DNA of 64,000 bases from NCBI GenBank assembly GCA_958451615.1, contig CAUDQR010000008.1, positions 1 through 64,000 of the forward strand, written 5' to 3'. Shown here one piece after another: positions 1-8,075 of the stretch (positions are counted from its first letter, which is position 1; each line of letters starts with the position of its first letter). This DNA is from an uncultured Collinsella sp. (GTDB lineage Bacteria; Actinomycetota; Coriobacteriia; Coriobacteriales; Coriobacteriaceae). The position numbers and the translations under genes were made by a program. Under the pieces are notes generated by a model. The model did not search any database. It saw nothing but the letters and a program-made list of their open reading frames with translations, and was not told where the DNA came from.

Positions 1-38
1 CTCTGGGACTCGGCTCTTTGTTTTGTCTTTTGGGGCCG

Positions 39-110
39 GGCTGTTTTAGCTACCCCTGCCGCTGTTCGACAAAACCGTTCGCGTTGTCTGTCGGGGTAGC
101 TAAAACAGCC
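39..110. repeat. 18-bp perfect inverted repeat with 36-nt loop
   Basis: The arms at 39-56 and 93-110 are exact reverse complements over 18 bp (left arm begins ggctgttttagc). The structure lies upstream of the tRNA-Ala promoter and is not followed by a T-tract, so it is not a simple terminator. It could be a REP/MITE-like element or an RNA hairpin. Its function is unknown. Confidence 0.75.
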
Positions 111-138
111 GCGTCCCAAAAAGACTGGGTATTGGGCG

Positions 139-166
139 TTGACAGTTGGCGAGCCGTAGGTAAAAT
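139..166 (+). promoter_or_regulatory. Sigma-70-type promoter of tRNA-Ala
   Basis: TTGACA (139-144) and TAAAAT (161-166) are separated by 16 bp. The expected start is a few bases before the tRNA at 180. The near-consensus -35 suits a stable RNA gene. Confidence 0.7.
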
Positions 167-179
167 ATCAACTTGTCCT

Positions 180-252
180 GGGGACGTAGCTCAGTTGGGA
201 GAGCGCTGCCGTCGCATGGCAGAGGCCGAGGGTTCGACTCCCTTCGTCTCCA
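180..252 (+). tRNA. tRNA-Ala(CGC)
   Basis: The full cloverleaf can be drawn by hand: acceptor arm GGGGACG pairs with CGTCTCC, the D-arm is GCTC/GAGC, the anticodon stem is CTGCC/GGCAG and the T-arm contains TTCGA. The anticodon CGC lies at 213-215 and reads GCG codons. The discriminator base is A252, and a full CCA is not encoded. Confidence 0.93.
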
Positions 253-266
253 CCCTTGGATTTGAT

Positions 267-298
267 AAGCCGCTGACATTGTGTCGGCGGCTTTTTTT
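267..298 (+). terminator. Rho-independent terminator after tRNA-Ala
   Basis: A GC-rich stem (agccgctgac paired with gtcggcggct, one G-T wobble) is followed by seven T residues. It lies just before the RBS of the next gene. Confidence 0.8.
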
Positions 299-316
299 AA
301 AAGAAAGGGCTGTACC

Positions 317-757
317 ATGGCCAAGCTTGAGTCCCAACCACTGTCTGCCGAGGAACGCGCCGAGTTGGAAGAGCTCCGCGCCGAGAAAGCTCGTCGCGAG
401 GCCCAGGAAGAGGCACGCCGCGAGCGTGAGGAGCTGGCCGCCCTGCGTGCCGAGCGCGAGAAGGCCGAGGAGGCCGCCGCGAACGTCGCCCCCGCGCCCA
501 AGCCCGCCGCCGCGAAGCCCGCGCCCACCGCACCTAAACCTCAGCCTAAAAAGGTCGCTCGTTCCAAGTCCGTCGAGCCCAAGCCGAGCCGTGACGAGAT
601 GACCTTTGCCCAGCGCATGGTTACCTCCAAGGAGCCTACGGGCGAGAACGAGATCCCTGGCATGGCGCCGGCTCAAAAAATCATCATTGTCCTTGCCCTC
701 ATCGCGTTTGTCATCTTTATGGGCTACACGATCCTGACCAGCATGGGCCTGCTCTAG
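317..757 (+). CDS. Tail-anchored coiled-coil membrane protein, function unknown
   Basis: A 146-residue protein. The ATG at 317 is chosen because a GAAAGGG RBS precedes it. Residues 1-65 are Glu/Arg/Ala-rich and predict a coiled coil. Residues 65-95 form a Pro/Ala/Lys-rich linker. The C-terminus holds a single hydrophobic segment (IIIVLALIAFVIFM), so the protein is probably tail-anchored with its N-terminus in the cytoplasm. No catalytic motif is visible. It sits alone between the tRNA terminator and pncB. I do not recognise a family, and only the topology is supported. Confidence 0.8.
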   Translation: MAKLESQPLSAEERAELEELRAEKARREAQEEARREREELAALRAEREKAEEAAANVAPAPKPAAAKPAPTAPKPQPKKVARSKSVEPKPSRDEMTFAQRMVTSKEPTGENEIPGMAPAQKIIIVLALIAFVIFMGYTILTSMGLL

Positions 758-841
758 CCGATTCGCGCCGGGTGTCATGCCCGAACACTCTGCCCTTCTC
801 CAACCCTCAACCTCTGCACAACGCATCCGAAAGGTCGCCCC

Positions 842-2347
842 ATGGCTTTGACCGACATCTCGCATCCCACCGACATCGCAATGCTCACTGATCTGTACGA
901 ACTCACTATGGCCCAGGGCCTGTGGGAGAGCGGCAAGGCCAATGAGCAGGGTTGCTTTACGGCGTTTTACCGCGACCATCCCTTCGGCAGCGCGTATGCC
1001 GTCATGTGCGGCACCGCCGAGCTGCCCGAGCTTGTCGAGAATCTGCGCTTTACGCCCGAGGATATCGACTACCTCGCCTCACTTCAGGCCCCGGCCGGCG
1101 GCGCGATGTTCAAGCCTGCATTCCTCGACTACCTGCGCGATTTTCGTGCGCACGTAAACATCGACGCCGTCCCCGAGGGAGAGCTCGTCTTTCCGCGCGA
1201 ACCCATGGTGCGCGTCACCGGCCCCGCGCTTGAATGCCAGCTGCTCGAAACGGCGCTGCTCAACATTGTCGGCTTCCAGACGCTTGTCGCCACCAAGACG
1301 GCGCGCGTGGTGCTGGCGGCGGACGGCCGTCCCGTTGCCGAGTTTGGCCTGCGCCGCGCTCAGGGTCCCGATGGCGGCTTGGCCGTCGCGCGCGCGAGCT
1401 ACGTTGCCGGCTGCTCCTCTACGTCCAATGTGCTCGCCGGCCGCCGCTACGGTATTCCCGTCTTTGGCACGCATGCGCACAGCTGGGTGATGAGCTTCGA
1501 TTCCGAGCTCGAGGCCTTCCGCGCCTTTGCCAAGTCGAGCCCCAAGAACTGTACGCTGCTCATCGACACCTATGACGTGCGCGAGGGCTGTGAACATGCC
1601 ATTACGGTTGCCAAGGAGATGGAAGCGGTGGGCGAGCGCCTGTCGGCCATTCGCATCGACTCCGGCGACCTCGCCAAGCTCTCCAAGTATGTGCGCGGCC
1701 GTTTTGATGCCGAGGGCCTGCCCTATGTGGGGATCTCGGTTTCTAACGATTTGGATGAGTACACGATTCAGTCGCTGCTCGACCAGGGCGCGCCCATCGA
1801 CAGCTTTGGCGTGGGCACCAAACTCGCGACCTGCTACGATCAGCCTGCGCTGGGCGGCGTGTACAAGCTTTCGGCCCGTCGTGCGAGCGACGCGGAGCCG
1901 TGGACGCCGGTGGTGAAGCTTTCCGAGCAGCCCTACAAGCGCACGATCCCCGGCGTGCAGCGCGTACGACGCTATTACGACGGCTTTGGCGGCCCGGTTT
2001 GCGACATGATTTATGACGAGGACCATCTGGCAGGGGAGGGCGCCGCGCGCGGCAATACCCTTGTGGCCGTGAACGATGCCGCCCTGGTGACCGACGTGTC
2101 CGAACTTGAGTATCGCGAGCTGCTGGTGCCGATCGTGCGCGATGGCAGTGCGGTGGCTCCGCGTGAGAGCATCCAGGACGCGCGCGAGCGCTGTGCTTGG
2201 GCGCTCGACCATCTGGACGCAGCTTTCAAGCGCTTCCTGTACCCGCAGACCTATGTGGTGGGTATGGAGCAGGGCCTGGCTCAGGTGCGCGACGAGCTCG
2301 TGCGCAAGAACATGGCCGCGGCCTCTGCCTTTCCCTGGGCTCACTAA
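842..2347 (+). CDS. pncB: Nicotinate phosphoribosyltransferase
   Basis: A 501-residue enzyme that converts nicotinate, PRPP and ATP to nicotinate mononucleotide, the committed step of NAD salvage by the Preiss-Handler route. The N-terminus has the family signature TDLYELTMAQG. GTHAHSW (about residue 209) carries the His region used for the phospho-enzyme in this family. RIDSGDL (about 271) forms part of the phosphoribosyl site. The length matches the longer bacterial NAPRTase class. It is followed after 79 bp by proB on the same strand, with no clear terminator between them. Confidence 0.95.
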   Translation: MALTDISHPTDIAMLTDLYELTMAQGLWESGKANEQGCFTAFYRDHPFGSAYAVMCGTAELPELVENLRFTPEDIDYLASLQAPAGGAMFKPAFLDYLRDFRAHVNIDAVPEGELVFPREPMVRVTGPALECQLLETALLNIVGFQTLVATKTARVVLAADGRPVAEFGLRRAQGPDGGLAVARASYVAGCSSTSNVLAGRRYGIPVFGTHAHSWVMSFDSELEAFRAFAKSSPKNCTLLIDTYDVREGCEHAITVAKEMEAVGERLSAIRIDSGDLAKLSKYVRGRFDAEGLPYVGISVSNDLDEYTIQSLLDQGAPIDSFGVGTKLATCYDQPALGGVYKLSARRASDAEPWTPVVKLSEQPYKRTIPGVQRVRRYYDGFGGPVCDMIYDEDHLAGEGAARGNTLVAVNDAALVTDVSELEYRELLVPIVRDGSAVAPRESIQDARERCAWALDHLDAAFKRFLYPQTYVVGMEQGLAQVRDELVRKNMAAASAFPWAH

Positions 2348-2426
2348 TTCCTTGGGCGGTAGGGGCGAGTCACGCTTCCCTGGCCGCCGGCTCGGCCGTT
2401 CGCTGAACAGTTGATTGGTTTGACGT

Positions 2427-3554
2427 ATGACGACTTCTTATAAAACGATGGTGGTAAAGATCGGTTCGTCCACGGTGGTGGGTGCCGATGGCAAGGTCAA
2501 CCGCGCCTTTATCGGCGGACTTGCCGATCAGGCCGCAGCGCTGCGCAAGCTCGGCTGGCGTCTGGTTGTGGTGAGCTCGGGCGCTATCGCCTGTGGCTAT
2601 CCCGTGTTGGGCTTCGACCGCAAGCCGGTCGGTGACCTGCCGAGCCTGCAGGCCTGCGCCTCGGCCGGTCAGTGCATCATCTCGTCGGCCTACGACGAGG
2701 AGTTCCATGCGCGCGATCTGCTCACCTCGCTCGTGCTGCTCACGCGTCACGACACGGCGCGCCGCACGTCCTACCTGCACGCGCGCGACGCCCTGCTTCG
2801 CCTTGTGGAGCTGGGTGTGGTGCCGGTCGTCAACGAGAACGATACCGTCACCGTCGATGAGATCAAGTTTGGCGACAACGACACGCTGGCGGCGCTTGTG
2901 AGCTGCCTGGTTTCTGCCGATCTGTGCGTGACGCTCTCGGACATCGATGGCCTCTACACCGCCAATCCGCATGAGGATCCGACGGCCGAGTTTATCCCGG
3001 TCGTGCATAAGATCGATGCCAAGATTATCGCCTCGGCGGGCGATTCTTCCACATCGGTGGGTACGGGCGGCATGATCACCAAGATTCGCGCGAGCCGCAT
3101 TCTCATGACGGCGGGCATTCAAAGCGTGATTTGCTCGGGCGAGGAGCCCGATGCGCTCGTGCGTCTGGCCCGCGGCGAGAGCGTGGGTACGCTGTTCGAT
3201 CCGCCGGCGGAGCGCCTGGACATTGCGCCGCGCAAGTTGTGGATTGCACTGGGCGACAAGGCGCACGGCTCGGTGACGGTCGATGACGGCGCTGCGAAGG
3301 CGCTGGTCAGCCGCGGATCGTCGCTGCTCGCGGTGGGTATTCGCGAGGTCGATGGCCAGTTTGCCGAGGGCGATGTGCTCGACGTGTGCGACCCGAGCGG
3401 CATGGTTGTCGCCCGTGGTATCGCCGAGGCCGATTCGGACGTGCTGGAGCTTGCAGCCGGCCGCCGCCAGGACCAGATTGCCAGCAACCGCCTGCTCGCA
3501 GACCTGGCCGAGAAGCCCGCGATACACAGGGATAACTTGATCGTATTTGCATAA
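2427..3554 (+). CDS. proB: Glutamate 5-kinase with PUA domain
   Basis: A 375-residue cytoplasmic kinase that phosphorylates glutamate to gamma-glutamyl phosphate, the first step of proline synthesis. The N-terminal amino-acid-kinase domain shows VVKIGSSTV (residues 9-17) and VVNENDTVTVDEI (about 135) for nucleotide and substrate binding. The last ~100 residues form the PUA domain found in long ProB proteins. No good Shine-Dalgarno precedes the ATG. Proline feedback is expected from the family but cannot be shown here. proA follows downstream, separated by an oppositely oriented gene. Confidence 0.96.
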   Translation: MTTSYKTMVVKIGSSTVVGADGKVNRAFIGGLADQAAALRKLGWRLVVVSSGAIACGYPVLGFDRKPVGDLPSLQACASAGQCIISSAYDEEFHARDLLTSLVLLTRHDTARRTSYLHARDALLRLVELGVVPVVNENDTVTVDEIKFGDNDTLAALVSCLVSADLCVTLSDIDGLYTANPHEDPTAEFIPVVHKIDAKIIASAGDSSTSVGTGGMITKIRASRILMTAGIQSVICSGEEPDALVRLARGESVGTLFDPPAERLDIAPRKLWIALGDKAHGSVTVDDGAAKALVSRGSSLLAVGIREVDGQFAEGDVLDVCDPSGMVVARGIAEADSDVLELAAGRRQDQIASNRLLADLAEKPAIHRDNLIVFA

Positions 3555-3598
3555 AGAAAGACAGCGCTGCGGATCGTTTCCCGTGGCGCTGTCTTTCT
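3555..3598. terminator. Hairpin between converging proB and peptidase genes
   Basis: agaaagacagcgc (3555-3567) pairs perfectly with gcgctgtctttct (3586-3598). It lies directly after the proB stop codon. The A/T-rich outer stem lets it serve as a terminator in both directions. Confidence 0.75.
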
Positions 3599-3607
3599 CG
3601 TGCCGGC

Positions 3608-3653
3608 ACTTGGGGACGTTCCTTTTGTGCCGGCAGACGGGGACACTCCTTTG
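3608..3653. repeat. Intergenic ggggacgttcc/ggggacactcc repeat, REP-like
   Basis: Contains ttggggacgttcctt, then a tgccggca palindrome half, then cggggacactccttt. The same pair of motifs with different filler occurs in reverse orientation at 10238-10283. Recurrence in non-coding gaps suggests a REP-type element. The assignment is by eye. Confidence 0.45.
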
Positions 3654-5072
3654 CTAGAAGATCTGGCGCAGGTCTCCGCGGTTGAGGGCTTCGTCGAAGA
3701 GGTGCTTGAACACCACGCTGCCGTGCAAGCCGTCGTGCTCGAACTCGTTGGTCACCCAGGCATGCGAGTTGCCCACGCGGCTGAGCGTATCGAGCTGCAT
3801 GCCCGAGTCCACGTACATGTCATCGAAGTACACCGCGGCCTGGAGCGGCACCTCGTTGCAGGCCAGGCGCTGCGGGTCGTAGATCTTGTCCCAGCTGGTG
3901 TCCTCCATCAGCAGATCCATCGCGGGCTTGAAGGGCTTAAGTTCGGGCATCTGCTCAAACATCCACGGGAACATGGCCTCGCCGGTAAACATGAGCGGGC
4001 GCGCGAGTGTGTCGAACTCGGTACGATGGGCTTTCTCTTCTGCCGCGGCCCAGCGAATGGGCATGGTGTCGCCGTCGGCGTAGATGAACTCCTGAAGCGT
4101 CCAGTACAGCGGATTCGCGCGCGTGTTGGTGCGCTCGAAGGCGCACATCAAAAAGCTATCGGATACTGAGGCACCGCAGCTCGGCGTGCCGTCGCCGTCA
4201 ACAAAAGCGTGGTCGATAATCCAATGCATGCGCTCAAAGCTCGGCTTCATGCCAAAGTCGCTGCCCATAAGCTGCAGGCGCTCCACCGTCATCGGCGAGC
4301 CGTCGGGTAGCACAGGCTTCTGCTCCTCAAGCGCATCGGCCAGCGCCGCCACGCGCTCGACGTCGGCGGGGTAGCGGTCGTAATACTGCTGCGTCTTGGC
4401 GGCCATGCGCGGGAAGGCGTGCGCGTAGACCTCGCTGGCGCTCGCCGGGACGTGGGGGATGCCACCGCAGGTAAAGCTCGCCGCCACGCCCTCGGGGAAG
4501 AGCGACAGGTAGCTCAGCGTCAAAAAGCCGCCGTAGCTCTGCCCCAGTGTGACCCAGGGCTTGCCGCCAAAGCCCACCAGGCGCAGGTACTCAAAATCGC
4601 GCACGATGGAGCTGGCAAGATGGCGCTTGAGGAAATCCGCCTGCGAGCGTGCTGTATCGGCGCCGGCGGCCGTTGCGCGATCACCCAGTGCCTTGATCGT
4701 GCGTCCGTCCACGCAGCTACTGCGTCCGGTGCCGCGCTGGTCGGGAAGGACCACGCGGAAGTGCTTGACGGCCTCCTCGATCCAGCCGTCGCTTGTGGGA
4801 GACAGCGGACGCGGGCTCTCGCCGCCGGGGCCGCCCTGCAAAAACAGGAGCAGTGGCAGATCGTCGTTGATGCGGTCGGGCGCGCAAACCACACGGTAGA
4901 AGAGCTTGATGCTCTCGGGCGCGCCGGCGATGGGTGTCAGTATAGCGCCGCGGCGCATGGTGCTGCCGACGGCCAGGAGCATCGGCTCCAGGCCGCGCCA
5001 GTCGAGGGGGACGTCGATGCTGTGGTCCTCGACATACAGGCCGGGGACGTGGTACGAAGTGATGAGGGCCAT
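3654..5072 (-). CDS. Prolyl aminopeptidase-like alpha/beta hydrolase (S33 family)
   Basis: A 472-residue protein starting at the ATG at 5072; upstream in-frame starts lack support. It has the S33 oxyanion motif GGPGG (80-84), DQRGTGRS (111-118) and the nucleophile elbow GQSYGG with Ser179. A C-terminal His in EHDGLHGSV is a plausible triad member. The family removes N-terminal proline from peptides or hydrolyses related substrates in the cytoplasm. It lies on the opposite strand between proB and proA, so peptide-derived and synthesised proline genes are neighbours. True substrate specificity is unknown. Confidence 0.85.
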   Translation of the reverse strand: MALITSYHVPGLYVEDHSIDVPLDWRGLEPMLLAVGSTMRRGAILTPIAGAPESIKLFYRVVCAPDRINDDLPLLLFLQGGPGGESPRPLSPTSDGWIEEAVKHFRVVLPDQRGTGRSSCVDGRTIKALGDRATAAGADTARSQADFLKRHLASSIVRDFEYLRLVGFGGKPWVTLGQSYGGFLTLSYLSLFPEGVAASFTCGGIPHVPASASEVYAHAFPRMAAKTQQYYDRYPADVERVAALADALEEQKPVLPDGSPMTVERLQLMGSDFGMKPSFERMHWIIDHAFVDGDGTPSCGASVSDSFLMCAFERTNTRANPLYWTLQEFIYADGDTMPIRWAAAEEKAHRTEFDTLARPLMFTGEAMFPWMFEQMPELKPFKPAMDLLMEDTSWDKIYDPQRLACNEVPLQAAVYFDDMYVDSGMQLDTLSRVGNSHAWVTNEFEHDGLHGSVVFKHLFDEALNRGDLRQIF

Positions 5073-5184
5073 GTGAGTCTTCCGTTCGTTGCGGTGTTTC
5101 GGGTTGACCAATTCTACCGCCGCGGGCGAGGCCATGCGCAAATCGGCTACCATGGTTGCAAACTTCTAGGAGAAAGGGCCGCCC

Positions 5185-6471
5185 ATGTCGGTCGATATAG
5201 CCACGTATGTCCTCGATCTTGCCGTTGCCGCCAAGGCAGCGTCGGTCTCGCTTGCCACGGCGAGCGATGAACAGCGCCAGGAGGCCGTGCGCGCCATGGC
5301 CGCAGCACTGCGCAACGGTGTCGACTCCATCGTCGCCGCCAACGAGCTCGATATGTCCGCCGCGCGCGATGTGGGTACCTCGGCGGGACTCCTCGACCGT
5401 CTGCTGCTGACGCCTGAGCGCGTCGAGGGCATGGCCGCCGGCCTGGAAAAGCTCGCCGAGCTGCCCGATCCCGTGGGCCGCGTGCTCGACCACCGCGTGC
5501 TTGCAAGTGGCGTGGACCTGACCCGTGTGAGTGTGCCGCTGGGCCTGGTCGCTATGGTCTACGAGGCGCGCCCCAACGTGACGGCCGATGCCGCGGGCAT
5601 CTGCATCCGCACCGGCAACGCCTGCATCCTGCGCGGCGGTTCGCTGGCCTATCACTCGTGCGCCATGATTGCCGAACTGCTGGCCGATGCGCTTGAGGCC
5701 CAGGGCTTTCCACGCGAAGCTATCTCGATGATCGAGTCCACCGACCGCGAGGCCACCGGCGAGCTCATGAAGCTCCGCGGTATTGTCGATGCGCTCATTC
5801 CGCGTGGCGGTGCGGGCCTGATCCAGCGCTGCGTGCGCGAGTCGCTTGTGCCGGTGATCGAGACGGGCACAGGCAACTGCCACATCTACGTGCATGAATC
5901 CGCCGATTTTGACAAGGCGCTCAACATTATCGTCAACGCTAAGACGCAGCGCGTGGGCGTGTGCAATGCCGCCGAGTCGCTGCTGGTCGACCGTGCCGTG
6001 GCGGATTCGTTTTTGCCGGCGGTCGTTGCCGTGCTGCACGACCACGGTGTGCTGATTCACGGCGACGAGGCCACGTGCGCCGCATGCGCTGCCGCCGGGC
6101 TTGCCGAGGGCGACGACTATGTAGCCGCGACTGAGGAGGACTGGGGCCGCGAGTATCTGGCGCTCGAGATGAGCGTGAAGGTCGTGGCGAACGAGGACGA
6201 AGCCATCGCGCACATCAACCGCTACGGCACCATGCACTCCGAGGCCATCGTTGCCGAGGACGAGGATGCCTGCGAGCGCTTCCTGGACGCGGTCGATGCC
6301 TCGGCCGTGTATGCCAACGCCAGCACGCGCTTCACCGACGGCGGCGAGTTTGGCCTGGGCGCCGAGATCGGCATCTCGACCCAAAAGCTCCACGCCCGCG
6401 GCCCCTTTGCCGCCGAGGCCCTCACCACCTACAAATACAAGCTCCGAGGCACCGGCCAGGTCCGCCCCTAA
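5185..6471 (+). CDS. proA: Gamma-glutamyl phosphate reductase
   Basis: A 428-residue NADPH-dependent enzyme that reduces gamma-glutamyl phosphate to glutamate semialdehyde, the second step of proline synthesis. It is a member of the aldehyde dehydrogenase superfamily. The catalytic cysteine is Cys260 in RVGVCNAAESLL. Family signatures include VYEARPNVTADAAG and the C-terminal EIGISTQKLHARGP. A strong RBS (aggagaaagg) precedes the ATG. In many bacteria proB and proA are adjacent. Here an antisense peptidase gene separates them, so proA needs its own promoter. Confidence 0.97.
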   Translation: MSVDIATYVLDLAVAAKAASVSLATASDEQRQEAVRAMAAALRNGVDSIVAANELDMSAARDVGTSAGLLDRLLLTPERVEGMAAGLEKLAELPDPVGRVLDHRVLASGVDLTRVSVPLGLVAMVYEARPNVTADAAGICIRTGNACILRGGSLAYHSCAMIAELLADALEAQGFPREAISMIESTDREATGELMKLRGIVDALIPRGGAGLIQRCVRESLVPVIETGTGNCHIYVHESADFDKALNIIVNAKTQRVGVCNAAESLLVDRAVADSFLPAVVAVLHDHGVLIHGDEATCAACAAAGLAEGDDYVAATEEDWGREYLALEMSVKVVANEDEAIAHINRYGTMHSEAIVAEDEDACERFLDAVDASAVYANASTRFTDGGEFGLGAEIGISTQKLHARGPFAAEALTTYKYKLRGTGQVRP

Positions 6472-6485
6472 CGCCCGCGCAAACA

Positions 6486-6526
6486 AAAACCACCACAAAG
6501 GTGCCTGTCCCCTTTGTGGTGGTTTT
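6486..6526. repeat. 41-nt hairpin element, copy 1
   Basis: Arms aaaaccaccacaaagg (6486-6501) and cctttgtggtggtttt (6511-6526) form a perfect 16-bp stem with loop tgcctgtcc. It is identical to the element at 7194-7234. It lies between converging proA and the HD gene and may double as a terminator. Both copies flank the HD gene. Confidence 0.85.
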
Positions 6527-6530
6527 GGAA

Positions 6531-7130
6531 TTAAGCCTGAAAGGTGTCGCGGTCGGGGGCGAAGGACTGCATGGCCGCGATGGTACGGTCGAAGAGCTCG
6601 GGGAGCTCCCAGCCCAGCATCTCGGCACCCTGCGTAATCACGTCGCGCGAGCAGCCGGCGGCAAAGCGCTTGTCCTTGAACTTTTTCTTGAGCGACTTGG
6701 TCGTAAAGTCCATGACGCTCTTACTCGGACGCATGATGACGGCAGCACCGATCAAGCCGGTGAGCTCGTCGCAGGCAAACAGGATCTTTTCCATCTGCAG
6801 CTCGGGCTTGGGCAGCGAGATGTTGAAGTCCGACGTGTGCGTCTGAATGGCGCGAATGAGATCGGGAGAGGCGCCCTCGCCTTCAAGGATCTCGGCCGCA
6901 TAGATGGTGTGGTTCATGGGGTCGTCCTCATGCTCCTCCCAATCTAGGTCGTGCAGCAGACCGACGATGCCCCAAAACTCCTCGTTCTCGGGGTCGAACT
7001 CGCGCGCAAAGTAGCGCATGGTGCCCTCGACCGTTTCGCCGTGGGTGATGTGGAACGGGTCCTTATTGTGCTCGTTGAGCAATTCGAACGCACGGTCGCG
7101 GGTGATTCCGGCGGAAAGTGGCTCTGCCAT
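6531..7130 (-). CDS. HD-domain metal-dependent hydrolase
   Basis: A 199-residue cytoplasmic protein. HD-superfamily ligands are visible: His27/His30 in FHITHGE, the HD pair His60-Asp61 in LLHDLDWEEH, and His74 in MNHTIYAAEIL. Such proteins are usually phosphohydrolases acting on nucleotides or phosphate esters, but the substrate cannot be read from the sequence. The start at 7130 has a good RBS (aaggagtc). The gene is flanked on both sides by the identical 41-nt hairpin element and is co-oriented with the CarD-like gene upstream. Confidence 0.85.
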   Translation of the reverse strand: MAEPLSAGITRDRAFELLNEHNKDPFHITHGETVEGTMRYFAREFDPENEEFWGIVGLLHDLDWEEHEDDPMNHTIYAAEILEGEGASPDLIRAIQTHTSDFNISLPKPELQMEKILFACDELTGLIGAAVIMRPSKSVMDFTTKSLKKKFKDKRFAAGCSRDVITQGAEMLGWELPELFDRTIAAMQSFAPDRDTFQA

Positions 7131-7192
7131 AAAAGACTCCTTGTGCTCGCAGGTATCGCTAAGAATGAATACTACTAGAACGACTAGAACGA

Positions 7193-7235
7193 AAAAACCA
7201 CCACAAAGGTGCCTGTCCCCTTTGTGGTGGTTTTT
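7193..7235. repeat. 41-nt hairpin element, copy 2
   Basis: Same sequence as 6486-6526, with one more A-T pair at the base (7193/7235). The stem is 16-17 bp and the loop is tgcctgtcc. It lies between the CarD-like gene end and the HD gene start, both on the minus strand. Two identical copies within 0.8 kb indicate a mobile or gene-converted element. Confidence 0.85.
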
Positions 7236-7247
7236 GGCGCGGATGGG

Positions 7248-7733
7248 TTAGTTGAGGGCGGCTTGGGCTAGGCGGGCTTCGGCGGCCTCCTCGGTGACGC
7301 CCAATGCCACGGCGAACTCCTCGATGGAGCGGCGCTTGGCTTCCTTGAGTACACGCATATAGTAAGAGCTGGGCTTTTTATCGGCTTCCTCGGCCTGGCG
7401 AATGCGGTGCATCATGGTCTTTGCCACGCGGACCGTCTCGGGCGCGCCCAGCTTGAGCTGCTGCTTAAAGTGTGTCTCTTCAAGCGAGCTGTTGCGCTCG
7501 GTAAAGGTGTCGCACTCCAGCTCGTCATAGTGGCTCAGCAGATGCTCGGCATCTTGCTGAGAGATGGCGGCATGCAGACGGTCGGCCTGCGCCACGGGGT
7601 ACATAAGGATCGTCTGCGCATGCCCCTGCTTGGCCTCGAGCAACAACATGGGCTGCGGCGTGTCGTCCCTAAAACCGACGACGGTGCAGACTCCCTGACC
7701 CGGATGAATGACGTGTTGACCGATTGAGAACAT
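7248..7733 (-). CDS. CarD/CdnL-type transcription regulator
   Basis: A 161-residue protein. The N-terminal Tudor-like RNA-polymerase-interacting domain begins FSIGQHVIHPGQGVCTVVG, typical of CarD/CdnL/TRCF-RID. The C-terminal half is helical and basic (KTMMHRIRQAEEADKKPSS), as in the CarD DNA-binding part. In actinobacteria CarD binds the polymerase beta subunit and stabilises open complexes at rRNA and other promoters. The ATG at 7733 has a clean RBS (ggaggt). The protein is within normal family length. Confidence 0.88.
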   Translation of the reverse strand: MFSIGQHVIHPGQGVCTVVGFRDDTPQPMLLLEAKQGHAQTILMYPVAQADRLHAAISQQDAEHLLSHYDELECDTFTERNSSLEETHFKQQLKLGAPETVRVAKTMMHRIRQAEEADKKPSSYYMRVLKEAKRRSIEEFAVALGVTEEAAEARLAQAALN

Positions 7734-8075
7734 GCTACCTCCAACTTATACGAATTTACGTATGTCTAGAATAACACGCTGACGTGCGCAAATCCTCGCT
7801 TTATGCAGGAAAAGCACACAACTCTGATAGGTAAGAGTATTCGATAAAAGACACAGCTCATTCACACCTTTATGCATTTTCAACGCGTGCATAATCTGCA
7901 GGCAGACCGGCATCTTTGAGTGACTCCATACAAGCTGTAGTCAATTTTGTGCATATGCAATTTCGATTGGCTTTACCCTGCGACAGTGCCCGTCGCTTGT
8001 GATAGAGTGCTACAAACTCTGGCTTTTGCCCTACGAGTGACCAAGAGCTCGGGGGCTTTAACACAAGGAGGATCT
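7734..8075. other. Intergenic region between carD-like gene and argS
   Basis: 342 bp without a gene. A short palindrome (ATACG-N6-CGTAT, 7748-7763) lies just upstream of the CarD start and could be an operator. No T-box signature was seen before argS. No consensus promoter can be called confidently. A strong RBS (AAGGAGG, 8065-8071) ends the region. Confidence 0.5.

Noticed and set aside
7734..8075. T-box riboswitch upstream of argS
   Set aside because: No T-box sequence or terminator/antiterminator pair was found in the leader.
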